Of a stretch of 64,000 nt of DNA, positions 46,545 through 58,152 are shown piece by piece; positions within the stretch are counted from its first letter, which is position 1, and every line of letters starts with the position of its first letter. Both the position numbers and the translations under genes were made by a program. The notes below the pieces were generated by a model. The model had not been told where the DNA came from. It saw only the letters and a program-made list of their open reading frames with translations, and made no database searches. Origin of the DNA: Marasmius tenuissimus (lineage: Eukaryota > Basidiomycota > Agaricomycetes > Agaricales > Marasmiaceae); contig JAQOTA010000053.1 of the NCBI GenBank assembly GCA_029532415.1, forward strand, positions 2,914,001-2,978,000, written 5' to 3'.

Positions 46545-47824
46545 ATGTCTGAGCCGGCAGAGAAAGCAAAGATTCCTGCTACTGCTGCCGTGGTCGACAC
46601 CGACGACGATTTGGACGAGCTTGACGGTGAATTATTCGCTCACTGCGGGGAGCTAATCACGCTCCGGGTTTGCTGACCTCCTTTTCGGGATTATGTATAG
46701 ATGTATTATCGGAATTCAGCGCTCCCTCGAAGCCGTCCCAGCAACATTCTTCGACATCGACAACTGCCCCTACCTCGGAGAAACCCACTTTCGGTCGCAA
46801 GAGAACAAATACTCGTGTCGATCAGGCTCCCGTGTCGATACCAGGGTCGGGAGTTCACTCGAAAAGTGGACTGGATGCCACAGACGAAGTCGATGAGAAC
46901 CTTCTTTCGGATGAATTTGCAAAGGAACTGGCGAAGGGTATGGAGGAACTCATGAAGGACTACGTGGCTGGCACTACAGAGAGTGGTGATAGCGATGAGA
47001 ACGATGATGAGAAGCAAAAGACGGAGAAAATGCTGAAAGCTGCATGGGAAGCTATGCTTGTTGAAGGGATGAATGACATGGTTCCTGGTGGCCCGGCTGG
47101 CGATGCTCAGCCTGCTCCGACGGCTCCAGAGCAGGGGAACAGTGCAGGGAATGACTTCCAATCGAGGATCAAGCAGACGATGGACAAGCTGAAGGAAAGC
47201 GAGTCGAATCTCAAGGTGAGGCAATCGATCTATTATCTCTTGACCGATATACTATGACATCAACTCGCATTAGGCTGGCTCGTCAGCAGCCCCGGATACG
47301 TTAGAGGGTCTCCTTCAATCCTTGCAAGACCTGGGACTCGACAATGAAGACGACTCCGAATTCAATGGCTTTTTGGAAAACGTAATGGGACAACTCATGA
47401 CCAAAGAAGTCCTATATCCACCTCTGAAAGAACTGAGTGAAAATGTCCGTTTGCGTTTCGTTCGACTCTCCTCGCCTTTTGTGGCTAATGCATTGCCAGT
47501 TCCCGCCGTATTTGGCACAACCGCCCGAACCCCTCAGTCCGGCAGACAAGGAACGTTACGAAGCTCAATTGGTAGCAATAAAGAAAATACTTGCAGTATT
47601 TGAACAACCGGCATATGACGATAAAGATCCGGAGACATCGAAAAAGATAGTAGACCTGATGGGGGAGGTACGTGCCAACTCATCACTATGCTCCGTTTCA
47701 GCCGACTCAACGGGTCCACCAGTTGCAATCCCATGGATCCCCTCCCGAGGCTGTGATGGGCCCGCTTCCTCCAGGACTGGGTCTGGGTGAAGACGGCGCA
47801 CCGGAAGGTTGTGTGATCGGATAG
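46545..47824 (+). CDS. PEX19: Peroxisomal membrane protein import receptor PEX19
   Basis: Five exons (46545-46626, 46701-47215, 47274-47444, 47500-47667, 47702-47824) give 352 aa. PEX19 binds newly made peroxisomal membrane proteins in the cytosol and delivers them to PEX3. The N-terminal acidic segment DTDDDLDELD-DVLSEF matches the PEX3-binding helix region. The middle has LSDEFAKELAKGMEELMKDY and a helix FQSRIKQTMDKLKESESNL. The C-terminal cargo-binding part has GFLENVMGQLMTKEVLYPPL. The protein ends Cys349-Val-Ile-Gly, a CaaX-like box at the usual farnesylation site, though Gly in the last position is not the common choice. Convergent with the next MFS gene, only 225 bp apart. Confidence 0.95.
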
Positions 47825-48049
47825 GACCACCGAACCTACTTTTGAATAGCTATCATCTTTTCTACTGCTGTATTTTAATGGGCTTTGGGATCTGGACGCC
47901 TTCTCGAACGTATTCTCAAACGTACTCGGATGAAATGGAAAGCCTTTAGTACTTGAACATGATTATTAAGAAAGCGAAAGCAACCTAAAAATACAGACAG
48001 ATCCAGCAGGTGGTTTTAGGGATGTGTTCCTCAGCAGCTACATGGTAGG

Positions 48050-50243
48050 TTAGTATGTATAACCTATTCACATGAACGAATGTAAGTTTTAGCCCAGTGA
48101 GCGGGAGGGATAAAACGTACGAAAGTGGGGGTTTTGTTTGTCGGTGTAATCTTGTTCAGCGAGCTGAGCTCCTAGCTCTTTTGTCTGTTCCGGAGTTAGT
48201 CCTTCCGCTGCGGCTGCTCTATCTCGACGCCGATTGAGGAAAGTAAGGTAGAACCTCCAGAATAGGATACAGCAGACTGTGCGGGAGTACGATAAGGTTT
48301 CGGATATGAAATGAACTCGAGGTACTCACACTGCAATCCTAAGCAGATGGCACAAGCGATGATAGCTGGGACATATCTGGGCGCATCTTTTGCTCGGAAG
48401 AATTGGGAACCAGCTGAATTACCGGCGCAGTACCCGACGAATAGGATACTGGAGACGATGGCTTTCTTAGTACGACCCGCCACATTTGAGGGTACGAAGA
48501 GCCAGATCATCAAGCCATTGACGTTCACAGTGACAGTCTACTCAAAGCCTGATTAGAGTTTTAGGGCGCCAGACAGAATTGTCCTTACCATAAAGTACAT
48601 GCCAAATTTGATCCAACGGTAGCTGATGTCATTCGGGAGGAGAGCCATGGCAAGCATACCGACAAAGCCTGGTACGATTGCGAAAAGCTGTGGGTCATCA
48701 GTGAGCATTTGCCTGCCGCTGCAACAGGCAAGCTTACCATCAGGAAGAAACGGGCATTAGGATACCGACCGCACACCCAGCCGACGAACAAGAACCAGAT
48801 AATGGAAAAACCATCCCGAGGCAAGTTGTAGAGGATGGTTTCGAGAGCAGTGAACCCAAAACTCTGGTACACAAGATTTCCGAACTGCCAGAACTTGTCA
48901 ACCTCCGACGCGACTGAATCGAAAGGATACAACGAACAGAAGTTATACCACCGTTCGGAAGTGCAGCGAGGACGACGCTGAAGAAAAGAAACCAGGTGGA
49001 CGGATCTATGAAAGCTTCGATAATCTGGTCCTTTTTCCATACTCGACGTTTGTGTGCGTCAGTCCCGGTGCGGTTGTTGACAATCCGACACTGCACTATC
49101 CGACGTTCTTGCCGGGACAACCACGAAACTTCACGTGGCGTTCCAAGTAGAAACCAGCAGAAGATAGAGAGAACAATCGTTATAGCACCGAGGAAGAAGG
49201 AAATGCTGAGAGCGGAATAGTCAGTTGTAGGGAGTGAGATTGTGAAGTGGAACTTCACGTACCCTTTCCAAGGAGCCAGCCCTCCGTGTTTCTTTGCATG
49301 ATCACCGATGGCGTACATGCAAAGGTTCGTGATGATTCCAAAGCCCGCATTGGCGGTCCCCCAGATAACAGAGCGGCTAAAGGATTTTCAATCGCCGATA
49401 CCCCGCAAAGTCATTTACAAATGGTGCTTACAGTGTATGTTCGCTGGTTTTGTACCACGTTGCGATGATCAAAAGGAAAGACGGCGAGATAGTGCACTCA
49501 AAGGCTCCTTGGAGGAAACGTAACGCCATAAGGTCTGCGAAATTCCTGGCTGTATAACAAAATTTTACACGTCAAGATTCGGCGGGAGGTTCGGAATTCG
49601 AAGTGGACGCACCAAAACCGGTGGAAAGAACGATTACTCCCCAAAAGAACATGAGCACGGAGAGCGTCTTGCCAACTGATACCCGTTGCATCATATAGCT
49701 ACTAGGGAACTCGCACACCCTAGGTTGGTAGCCCCATGTCAGTGGGACATCAGATAGTAGGTTGGGGAGATTGAGCGCACATGTAGGAAAGATAGAAAAT
49801 CCTACAGTCGGTCAGCGTCGAGGAAACCACTGCGACCATATTCCGAGATTCAACTTACGTCGTCAACCTGGGAGTGCGAGCCGTGTGCATGAGTTGGGCA
49901 GCGTCGTGTATGGGCACGAACCACTCACCAAGAAAACTGTTGCCCGACGAGATGGGTGTCCTCGCGTATCCCAAACAGTGCTTGGGTTGAAAGCCCGGTC
50001 TTATCCGCCTGTTGAACCCCATAGGCCACCCACATTAAGGGGAGAAGGTAGCGATCCTGGAGGGAGAAGTGATTTTGAGTCAGAAGCAGAAGCGAAAGAT
50101 GGAGGTGCACTGACGATCTTCCTACGAATAGCCCGGTATTGATCCTCGGTATAGTCTGATTCGCAGAGGAGGTCAGCGTCATTGAGCGCGTTGACATTTT
50201 CGACGTGTTTCTTTTCGTCTGTGGAAGCACCATTGAACGACAT
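48050..50243 (-). CDS. MFS transporter, allantoate/nicotinate permease-like (ACS family)
   Basis: A multi-exon minus gene starting at 50243, with a short polar N-terminus. First TM region: DRYLLPLMWVAYGVQQADKT, then GIREDTHLVGQQFSW, characteristic of Dal5/Tna1-type fungal anion:cation symporters. Further TM blocks include FLQGAFECTISPSFLLIIAT, GNLVYQSFGFTALETILYNL, TVTVNVNGLMIWLFVPSNVA and RTKKAIVSSILFVGYCAGN. The tail AAAEGLTPEQTKELGAQLAE then DYTDKQNPHFR is typical. A last intron with a GTACGT donor adds YTY before the stop at 48052-48050; reading through it would end at a stop slightly earlier in a less family-like sequence. Imports a small organic anion at the plasma membrane; substrate unknown. 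Confidence 0.88.
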
Positions 50244-50727
50244 GAAGACAGCCTAACCGCAATGAACCCAGGAAAGGGGGGGAGGCTATAAACTGCTAAC
50301 CTGGTGTGGGGTTGGTTCAAAATATGAAATATATAGGTCGCCAAGCGTCTGACGGTCCGGACAGCTCGTATTACCGAACGAGGTAATTGTCTCATCTAGA
50401 ATCTGTGGACCCTATGCGCGATATCGGCACGACGGCCTTCCGCTACTAGTAGACATCTTAACTTGAGTGGCCGCAAGACTTTGTAGGGATCTGAGGGTTA
50501 CAGTTTGAACTCTCAATATCATTGGATGCTAATGATAGGCCGTCGACGTCAGAAGGGACCCTCTGTTCGGGCGTTGTTAATCGAAACTTTCGAGTAGGGG
50601 CGGGATCTCAGTTGACTTAATAAGCCAGTACCCTATTCACAAGTTCATACAGAAGAGGGAGGAGTGGGATGGTGCCTTTGGAGTCCATGTGTTAATGATA
50701 TCGTACTGAATTCCCAGCTATTCGTGG
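50244..50727. other. Intergenic
   Basis: About 480 bp upstream of the MFS start on minus and downstream of the phytase-like gene. No gene or clear motif seen. Confidence 0.5.
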
Positions 50728-52624
50728 CTACTGGGCGACACCCAAAGCCCGCTGAATGCTTCCTTGCGGAACGCTTGGCAAAGTAACAAGAAAGACAAAC
50801 ACCTGAGTATCGACATCGTCACCCGCATCGAACGGCACACCCAGTGAAACGCCATGAGTGCTAATAAAATCGTTGTCGGCCTGCCGGGGGAGAAAGGGTA
50901 AAAGAATTTTTTCGTCAATTCAAAATCACAGATAGAGTTTTGATGAGCAGAGTTACTGACCGCGGTGAAAAGGAAATAATCATCTGGGGACTCTGGGTCT
51001 TCCACAGGAGCAATCGCAAGAGATTCCCACTTTCCATCAATCAATTTCTCATCGAAGTCTCCCCCTGCGCTCGAGGAGAAATAGTTGAGCCGGAATTCGT
51101 GGGATTGGGCTTGGGAGGAAGGACGGCGGACGTACCATTGTGAAGACCGAACCTTGCGAGCTGCTTGTCGTCAATATAATCGACGAATGAAACGTAGGTT
51201 GCAGGCACGATGCTGCCGTCGAGTACGCCCCCTGGTGCCACTGGGTTCGACGGGTCATCAAATTTAGTCCCATGGATGTCTGTCGCTGCAGCTATGCTGA
51301 AAAGATCTGCCTGTCTATATGGAAAATTGAGTCTGGAGAAACACTTCAAACTCGGGGCCCGTTTGAACCGGACTTACTTGTATTTCGATTTACTATCGTC
51401 GTTACCGTGGCCCTTCCCGTCTCTTGAGAGGGACAAGAAAACATTTTCGCTGACAAAGTGAATCTCGCTAGACGCTCGCGTTTTCCCTTTGTCATTGCTG
51501 ATGGGTAAGGGAACAACCCATTCACCGACGAGCGCAGGTCGTACTGAACTATCTGACACGTCGTAGGCAACAAGCCGGGTGTGTCGGGAAGTACTGTCAT
51601 CATCTCCGCCATCCTGTATCGTGGCGGATTGTAACATGGCGTAAAGAATGTTCTTATCAAAATCCATAGTGAGTCCTTCGAATCCTGGCAACAGATTGAG
51701 CCGACCGGTATTTGCGTAGACAACCGAGAATCTGACATACCTTGATTAGGAGTACGGCCAGTTGCTGGATTTTCTTCCGACGTGAAATTGAGATTGCCGT
51801 TCTTATCTTTGGGAAGAATAGCTGCAGGGGGTTGAATGGTGCTGATCAAGTTTCCATCGGCTGTGAAGTGATAGATGTAGGGACCGTATTCGTCGCTAAT
51901 CCAATAACTGCGAAAAAAAAACCAAGTCAGAGCATGAATGGCCAAAGGGGTAATGTGGCTCTGACCTTCCGTCAGCTGCAGCGACCAGCCCTTCCACGTC
52001 GAGAGACAAATGCGAATAATTCTGGCTCGGAATGGGCATCTCGGGATCTGCGTCTGCTACCCCTGGGAACCCATTTTGCGCGGGACGGACGGCTAGTCCA
52101 TCGAGCCCCGAAGTCTTGACTCCGTTGCGCTCAAACATGAGCGTAGTCGATTTGTAGGTGAGCTCCAGTGTCTTCTGGGCATCGTCGAAACTGAGCTTCT
52201 TTGACTCTGTGTACGGTGTCAAGACAAAGTCAATGTCATGTTGGCGCGCTTGATAGTCAATAGTGGTTTCACTGGGTTTTTATTTAGAGTCAGGAACGCT
52301 GGGACGAGCAGCGAGAGAGAGTATGATCACGCACACGTTGAAACCGCGATCGGGACGAACGACTAATGTTCCCGCGTATGTCCCGTCCGTCTTTTTAGTC
52401 CAAGTACCCCGTTTGAACGCGATGGCGCTTCCTATACCGCCGAGGGTATCTCCAGTCGACTCCCTAAAGTCGGAAGGTATCCGACCAAACCCGACTAGCC
52501 CTTTGTTCACGTATTTAACCCCGTCGAGCTTCACAGAATCATCACGAGCACGGAGTGGTGATGCGAGAGACGTAGCGAAGCAGGCAGCAATCACAAGGAG
52601 TCTTGTCGCGGAGGAGGATTTCAT
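50728..52624 (-). CDS. Secreted phytase-like (esterase-like activity) protein
   Basis: A multi-exon minus gene from 52624 to stop 50730-50728. The signal peptide ends near ATSLAS. The mature part opens VKYVNKGLVGFGRIPSDFRE. The beta-propeller-like repeats include GLVAAADG-SYWISDEYGPYI (the acidic DEYGP turn), YHFTADGNLISTIQPPAAIL, FEGLTMDFDKNILYAMLQSA and RLVAYDVSDSS. The final WESLAIAPVEDPESPDDYFL precedes the tail SVPQGSIQRALGVAQ. This order matches the phytase-like family (esterase-like activity of phytase), whose real substrate in fungi is uncertain. Secreted, possibly periplasmic or cell-wall located. Divergent from CtIP over a 1.6-kb gap. Confidence 0.9.
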
Positions 52625-54262
52625 CGTTCCGGAGTGCCTCGACCTGCAAGCTTGGGAGACAAGAACCCGACATGAGAATATTCCTTTGCCTTTTTATGCG
52701 AGATTTCGGATCCCCCCAAAAATAAACGTTCGTGCCCAGCAGATGGGTACAGAGGTAATCATATGGTGCGGATGATGCCAGAAGTGGAACGTGTCAACGT
52801 CAAGAGGCGTACCAGAATTGAGATACTCGAACTATACTCACCGGAGTTACTCTTGACGGGTACCGGCTTTAGCTAGGCGAAGAGGCGATCACAGAACGCG
52901 GGGATGTGGGCTTGGGTTACAGATCGACAACGTCTTCCATTCGTGATGATCTACCTTCCAAGGTTCTTGTCTTGCCTCGGCTGGGAATAAGTATTGCGAA
53001 AATCCCATCGAAATAGGGCATGGGTGAGAGGTACAGGCGTTCGAGGGCCGTTCAAATTCCATCCGCAGTTAAGAGACATAGAGGCGTTGGTTAATTGGCA
53101 CACGACCAACATATACGACTAGCTTTGACTGTCTCGCGGCGGTTCCTGAATCCCTGGTTCCTACTAAGTATAGAACGATGCGGGGGAATTGAACATATGG
53201 CTTGGCACGCCTTCATTCCGATTTGCTTGCTCCTGGTGTTCTAACTTCTGAGCTGCAGCGAGTCGCCAGATCCAGAGACGGCGGTTGAACGTTGGCTTAA
53301 CGGGACTTTGCTTTTGTGTACTACCGGTGCCTAGTGTTCTCACAGCTCGGCGTGAGCGTTATTTTTGTATAGAAGTGTGCAACAGAAAAATGCGGATGCC
53401 TAACGTTTCCGGGCCTGAAAGAGTTGGAGCTGAATTGAGTTTTCGCATATGTGGCCATCAGAATAACTCACGGGAAGGTAGGGTGTCCTATTTCTGCTGC
53501 CAAGTTTTGCGACGGAGGGTTATTATTAGGATAGCCAGGACGATGCTGCAAACCCATACGAGCAGGATATGCGATGTCTCGCGTGATAGGCTTTTGAGCT
53601 AGGTTTGAGATACAGTGAATCCTCCAGGCCTCGAGATCAAGAGGCGGTGGTGGGTCGATGACGAGAACGGAAGGTTCCTAGTTCCTACAAAGTATAGAAC
53701 AGCGCGACTAGACAAGTGTATATGGCTTGGCACGCCTCGCGAGACTTAAAGTTAGAGGCGGCGGTCGACTTTTTGCTTTGATGTACCGGTTCCTCGTTGT
53801 TCTCACAGTGACAGCTGGACGTGAATGTTATTTTTGAAACAGAAAATGTGTCCAGCTGGCTGCAGGATAAACGTGACGCCTAGCATTTCAACGTAGATAT
53901 GTATGGGCAGCGGGCTTGTCCAGTCAAAAAACTGAATTGAATATTCATCAGAATGCTCACCAGTTACATATTTCGGCCCCCCCCGGAAATTCCGCGATGC
54001 GAATGGTTTTTTTGAGTCAAGTCTGAGATGCAAGTGATTGGGCTAGATAGTAGAGACGGGCTGGTGGTCGAGAAACAAGTTGAAGGGGACTCTGCACAGA
54101 AAAATTCGCGCCAAGCAACCCCGTGACTCTTTGCGCCATCGTGACCCCAACGAATCACGATGACGCGATCCCATCGCGTCGCGTTTGACATATTTCCCAC
54201 GCGCATGTCATCGCCCTCCTACCACCACCACCAACACTCCCTCAGCCTGCCCCCCTCCCGTC
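52625..54262. other. Divergent intergenic with tandem duplication
   Basis: 1.6 kb between the phytase-like gene and CtIP. No gene. It contains a diverged tandem repeat, listed separately. Confidence 0.6.
53150..54040. repeat. Diverged tandem duplication, offset about 525 bp
   Basis: Landmarks recur in order in two copies. TTCCTAC-AAGTATAGAAC is near 53158 and 53682, and TATGGCTTGGCACGCCT (17 nt identical) near 53196 and 53721. TGTTCTCACAG followed by a GTTATTTTTG block is near 53335 and 53797, and CATCAGAAT-CTCAC near 53457 and 53947. TTTTTGAG-like blocks followed by GAGAT are near 53591 and 54010. Copies have diverged by substitutions and indels; the second is shorter. No coding potential. 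Confidence 0.75.
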
Positions 54263-56347
54263 ATGGACCCCAACACGACCTTCAACAGCGAACGAGATAC
54301 CAACATATCCAACACACACCAACGCGACCTCGCTACAAAAGAATCCCTCATCACCATGTGGAAACAACGAAGCGAGGGAATGGAGAAAGCTCTCTTCGGG
54401 GAGCGCAACCTCACCGCGCGGTTGACAAAGCTGCTTGGGTTCGAGTCGGTCGGGGAGGCGGTGTTGTTTATCGAGACTGCGAATGCTGGTTGTGCTAGTT
54501 TGAGTTATCGGGATTGTTTGGAGAGGAATGGGAATGGGGAGGTGGAGGTGGTGAGGGAGAGGTATGAGAATGAGTGTGGGGTTGTGAAGCGGTGAGTGGG
54601 TTTCGTCTTTTTGTTTCCTCGTTGAATTTGATTCGATTCGAACCTTTTAGGGAACTTGAAGAATGTACAGCTCGACTCGAAGCGGTAGAGGCGGAGAAGA
54701 GGGCGTTGGAATCGAAATACGACGACCTCGAACGGACTTTCAAGAAAGCCCAAGCGAAACATGTACACGACAATGCCAAGTTTATCAGATGGAAACACTG
54801 GTTCTGGGGTGAATGGGAAATCGACAAAACCCTCGATGAGAACGAACTGGCGAAGAAATGGGCGATGGGGTTTAAGCGAAGACGGAAGGTGGTTGCGATG
54901 CGGGGACAGGAGGTTTTTGATGATAGTGAGTTTCTTACATTCTTGGCTGGGCTCTTTCGGACTGAAATGGTATGCGTACTTTATAGTGCCCTTGAAGAGT
55001 GATTTCGAGGTGGATGAGTCTCCGGTTAAGGGATCCGACGCAACGACTCCTACTTTGGTGAAGCCTTCGACTTCGACTGCTTTGCCACTCACACCGACTA
55101 CGAAGAATAATTGCGCTCTGCCTCCTTCCTCCCCGGGTCCTTCCTCTTTAAACCCTCGACGTGACGATTCTTTGTCGTCAGATACAGAAGGTAGTTCATC
55201 ATGTTCTTTGTCCTGTACTTCTTCTTCTGAACAAGTTTACCGATAGACCTTCCCATAAACCGTCTTCCCAGACTTCTGGCTCAGTCACGGAAGATGATTC
55301 ACAACCACTTTATGGTGAGTTGGGGTATACGTATATTCTAATCGCGTATTGAGATTGACGGTCTGTTTAGCCCAATCTACGCCTATAGCGAAGCCCCCAA
55401 ATCCTCACGCAAGCCCATCGAGATACTTAAAGCGAACGCAGGGCTTTACAGCTAGTACCTCTAGACACGACGCAAGCCCACGTTCCTCACCAATCCCTGT
55501 CCCCGTACGGATAAAGGAAGAGGAAGAAGACGACTCATCCGGGCCAGCTAGGAAACGAAGGAGAGTCAGTCCCGGAGCGAGCAAGAGGAAACCCAAACCG
55601 TTGGTGTGGAGTCCTTCACAGATCAGGATGCCGCCTCCGGTGTCGACGACGCCTGTGGAGGTTCCGAGGATTAGGAAGAAGTTGGGTGATTATTCTGCGT
55701 ATAAGGGGCGTGGACGGTATGCGAGGTGAGTTTTTGGGGCGGGGGAGTCTAGCTTGGGCTTATGGCTTTTTTTTTTTACTAATAAGAAAGAACGATAAAG
55801 AAAGGGCATTGAACGAGATGTTTGAGGTTGATGCGGATGTGAATCAGGGACGTGATTATCAGTTTGAGGAGGTGGTGAGGGGGAGGGAGAATCGGAGGAA
55901 GATGGCTGCGGGGGATTGTGAGGAGTGTCGGGAGGTGAGTGTTGAGTTTTATTTTTTCGGTGCGAGGGTTGTGACTGAATGTGGACTTCTGCTGCTTAGT
56001 ATTATAAAGCTATTGGGCCTAGGCCTGATCGATTGAAACAACCGCTGTGGCGTTCGCCGGTGAGGGAGAATAAGAATCCTAGTACCTCGTCGTCGTGTAA
56101 CCATAGACGTGCTGGGACTCCTCCGTCGCCTTCACCGAGTCATATTGACTCGCATAGACAAGAGATATCTCGACATCGGTATAATTGGGAGAGGGCGAAG
56201 ACTCCGCCTGGGTATTGGAATATTGGGTTTCCGGATACGCAGGAGGTGGAGGATTATAATGAGAGGGCGAAGGACATGCACCGGGAGAAGTATAAGGCTG
56301 TTGAGAGGGAGGCGGAGAGGGGAGGTGGGAGGTATAAGAGACGATGA
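54263..56347 (+). CDS. CtIP/Sae2/Ctp1 DNA-end resection factor
   Basis: Seven exons (54263-54591, 54651-54925, 54987-55176, 55247-55314, 55371-55725, 55787-55934, 56000-56347) give 570 aa. The protein activates the Mre11-Rad50 nuclease to clip DNA double-strand break ends. The N-terminal half is helical with coiled-coil character (ELEECTARLEAVEAEKRALE), suited to tetramer formation. The middle is disordered and Ser/Pro-rich, with an acidic EEEEDDSS patch and a basic KRRRVS run. The conserved C-terminal domain has YQFEEVVRGRENRRKM, then AGDCEECRE with Cys450 and Cys453. QPLWRSP, SRHRYNW and KTPPGYWNIGFPDTQEVEDY follow, the strongest CtIP/Sae2 signature. Exon 3/4 joining depends on a GTCAGA donor and is the weakest junction. 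Start codon: ATG 54263; an upstream in-frame TTG was ignored. Confidence 0.92.
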
Positions 56348-56551
56348 GGTGGGGTTTTTGATTTGTGTTTATGGGAATTTTGTGGACTTTGCGTTGTATT
56401 ATAGTTTATACGATATATATGTGCTTGTGCATACTTATCACTGTGGTGGGCGACCGTGGGGAATTTTTTATCTCTAGTCTTTTCCTCCATCACGCTCGAT
56501 CGCACATTGTTTATTCTCTCTACGCTACGCATTCATTTTCTTTCTATCGAC

Positions 56552-57442
56552 ATGGCTAGGACAAGCACTCGTGCCTCTGGTGCTCATCGCAATCGCAAGT
56601 CTGCGTTCAATCCATTTACTCCTATGCGCAAGCTATTCCTCAAGGTGGATCACACTCAAGCACCTCAACGCGTCAGAAAACGTCGCACAGTACAATATAG
56701 CGGTTCAAACGATCCAATTGTACCTACACCGCCCTCAAGTCCCAGTCCCCCAACCCACCACGACCACGCACCCCCAACTCGCGTCGCGCTCCAGAACGAA
56801 GACGACGAGATGGACGCGGTGGTGATCACCGCTCTCGATAGTGTCCCTTTCTGTTGTCACGAAGAACTCCTTACGATGACCCGTACCCAACTCGTTGCGG
56901 CTGCTGAAACGCTGAATGAGAAGCTTCCCGCGATTTTATGTATTGATGTTGGGAGGACGGTGACGGATCGGTTCATCCGAAATTCTATCGAGGTTTTGGT
57001 TGGGATTCGGGAGGGGAGGGTGGGGTTGGGGTTGAAGGCTCGGTCGTTGTTGGGTGATAGCGAGGATGAAGAAGAGGATGAAGAAGAAGAAGAGTTGGAG
57101 ATATTGGTGAATGCGAGTCCGTTGGGGCAGCGTGGTCGGAGGAGTAGCGTGTATGGATCGCCTTGTGCTACGCCTAGGCTATCGAGGTTAGTTGAGGAGG
57201 AAGAGGAGGAGGAAGAGGGCGATGGAAGACCTTTGAAGAGACGAAGGGTAGTTGGGGTGAGCGAGGATGTTGAGATGAGGGAATCTACGCCTCTCAGGAA
57301 CCGATATGGACAGCTTCAGCGTCAGCTTCAGGAGTCGCCTACGCTACGCAGGAGAACTACAAACTACGGTCAGCGTCGAAGGAACAGTGACCGGCTGGGA
57401 TATCGGTCTTCGTCGCTGTCGATTGCTCATGGTCCACTTTAG
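56552..57442 (+). CDS. Unidentified acidic protein, intronless
   Basis: A single open frame of 296 aa with no intron, unusual among its neighbours. I do not recognise a family. The N-terminus is basic (ARTSTRASGAHRNRKSAFNP), then a Pro-rich segment. A helical middle (about 95-165) reads ELLTMTRTQLVAAAETLNEK and DRFIRNSIEVLVGIREGRVG, and could be a small helical domain. Two Glu runs follow, one about residues 172-185 and one 217-224, then basic KRRRVV, which could be a nuclear localisation signal. It sits 205 bp after the CtIP stop on the same strand. Nuclear location is inferred from composition only. It may be a lineage-specific basidiomycete protein. Confidence 0.75.
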   Translation: MARTSTRASGAHRNRKSAFNPFTPMRKLFLKVDHTQAPQRVRKRRTVQYSGSNDPIVPTPPSSPSPPTHHDHAPPTRVALQNEDDEMDAVVITALDSVPFCCHEELLTMTRTQLVAAAETLNEKLPAILCIDVGRTVTDRFIRNSIEVLVGIREGRVGLGLKARSLLGDSEDEEEDEEEEELEILVNASPLGQRGRRSSVYGSPCATPRLSRLVEEEEEEEEGDGRPLKRRRVVGVSEDVEMRESTPLRNRYGQLQRQLQESPTLRRRTTNYGQRRRNSDRLGYRSSSLSIAHGPL

Positions 57443-58152
57443 CTATCTATCGGCCGACTATTCATTCTCGTTTACAATCTCGGGTCATGGCCATCCCTAT
57501 AGCGTCACAAGGGAAACGAGTGCCATTTATTTACGAACAGAATCTCCCTTCTCAGAACCAGTTTTCACATGCTACTCCACATTTTTCTTTTATCTTGAAT
57601 TAGAACATTCTTCTGATGAAGATACATAAGGGCACATAGATCTTGCACAGTGCAGCCCAGTGCGGGGAAACGCGGATTCAGATTGCGGAAATGCGGGGTA
57701 GATTGCCGACTCAAATCAAAGGGGCTCCAGCCCCGACGCTTAGTCCCGCTTAATAGTCATGTGCCCGCGTCATGAACCGCTTTATAGCACGACGTCGTCA
57801 GACAAACCTTCCCCTCATTCCCCTTTACTCTCTTGCTCATCCACTTCCAGCTATCCTCTGACGCCGCTAACGACGGTGAGAACTTTTCCCATCTGTTTCT
57901 CACCTTCTCAGCCTCGGCCCCCCCTATGGGAACGAGGCTTGGATACTTCAGCATGCTCGTGGCATCACGTTTAGACGGGTTCTATTCCCTGTCGAGCACA
58001 CAACTGCTGATATGTCACCCAATTGTCTCATATAATAAACCCAACAGGATCGTTCTTCTGATCGCCTTTTCAACCTCTCTCTCTCTCTAGACTCACGCGA
58101 CAACCTCCTCCCCCCAACTGTTGCCAACCCTCTCTCCCCCCCTCAGCGCAAG
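57443..58152. other. Intergenic
   Basis: 5' flank of the dicarboxylate carrier. A small hairpin, GGGGCTCCAGCCCC (57721-57734), is present; otherwise only short frames. The leader before the ATG is C/T-rich. Confidence 0.5.

Noticed and set aside
53960..54010. C-tract and T-tract near 53980-54010 as a terminator or poly(A) signal
   Set aside because: Part of the tandem duplication, no gene ends there.
54185..54262. Earlier start of the CtIP-like frame at 54185
   Set aside because: That codon is TTG; the first true in-frame ATG is 54263.
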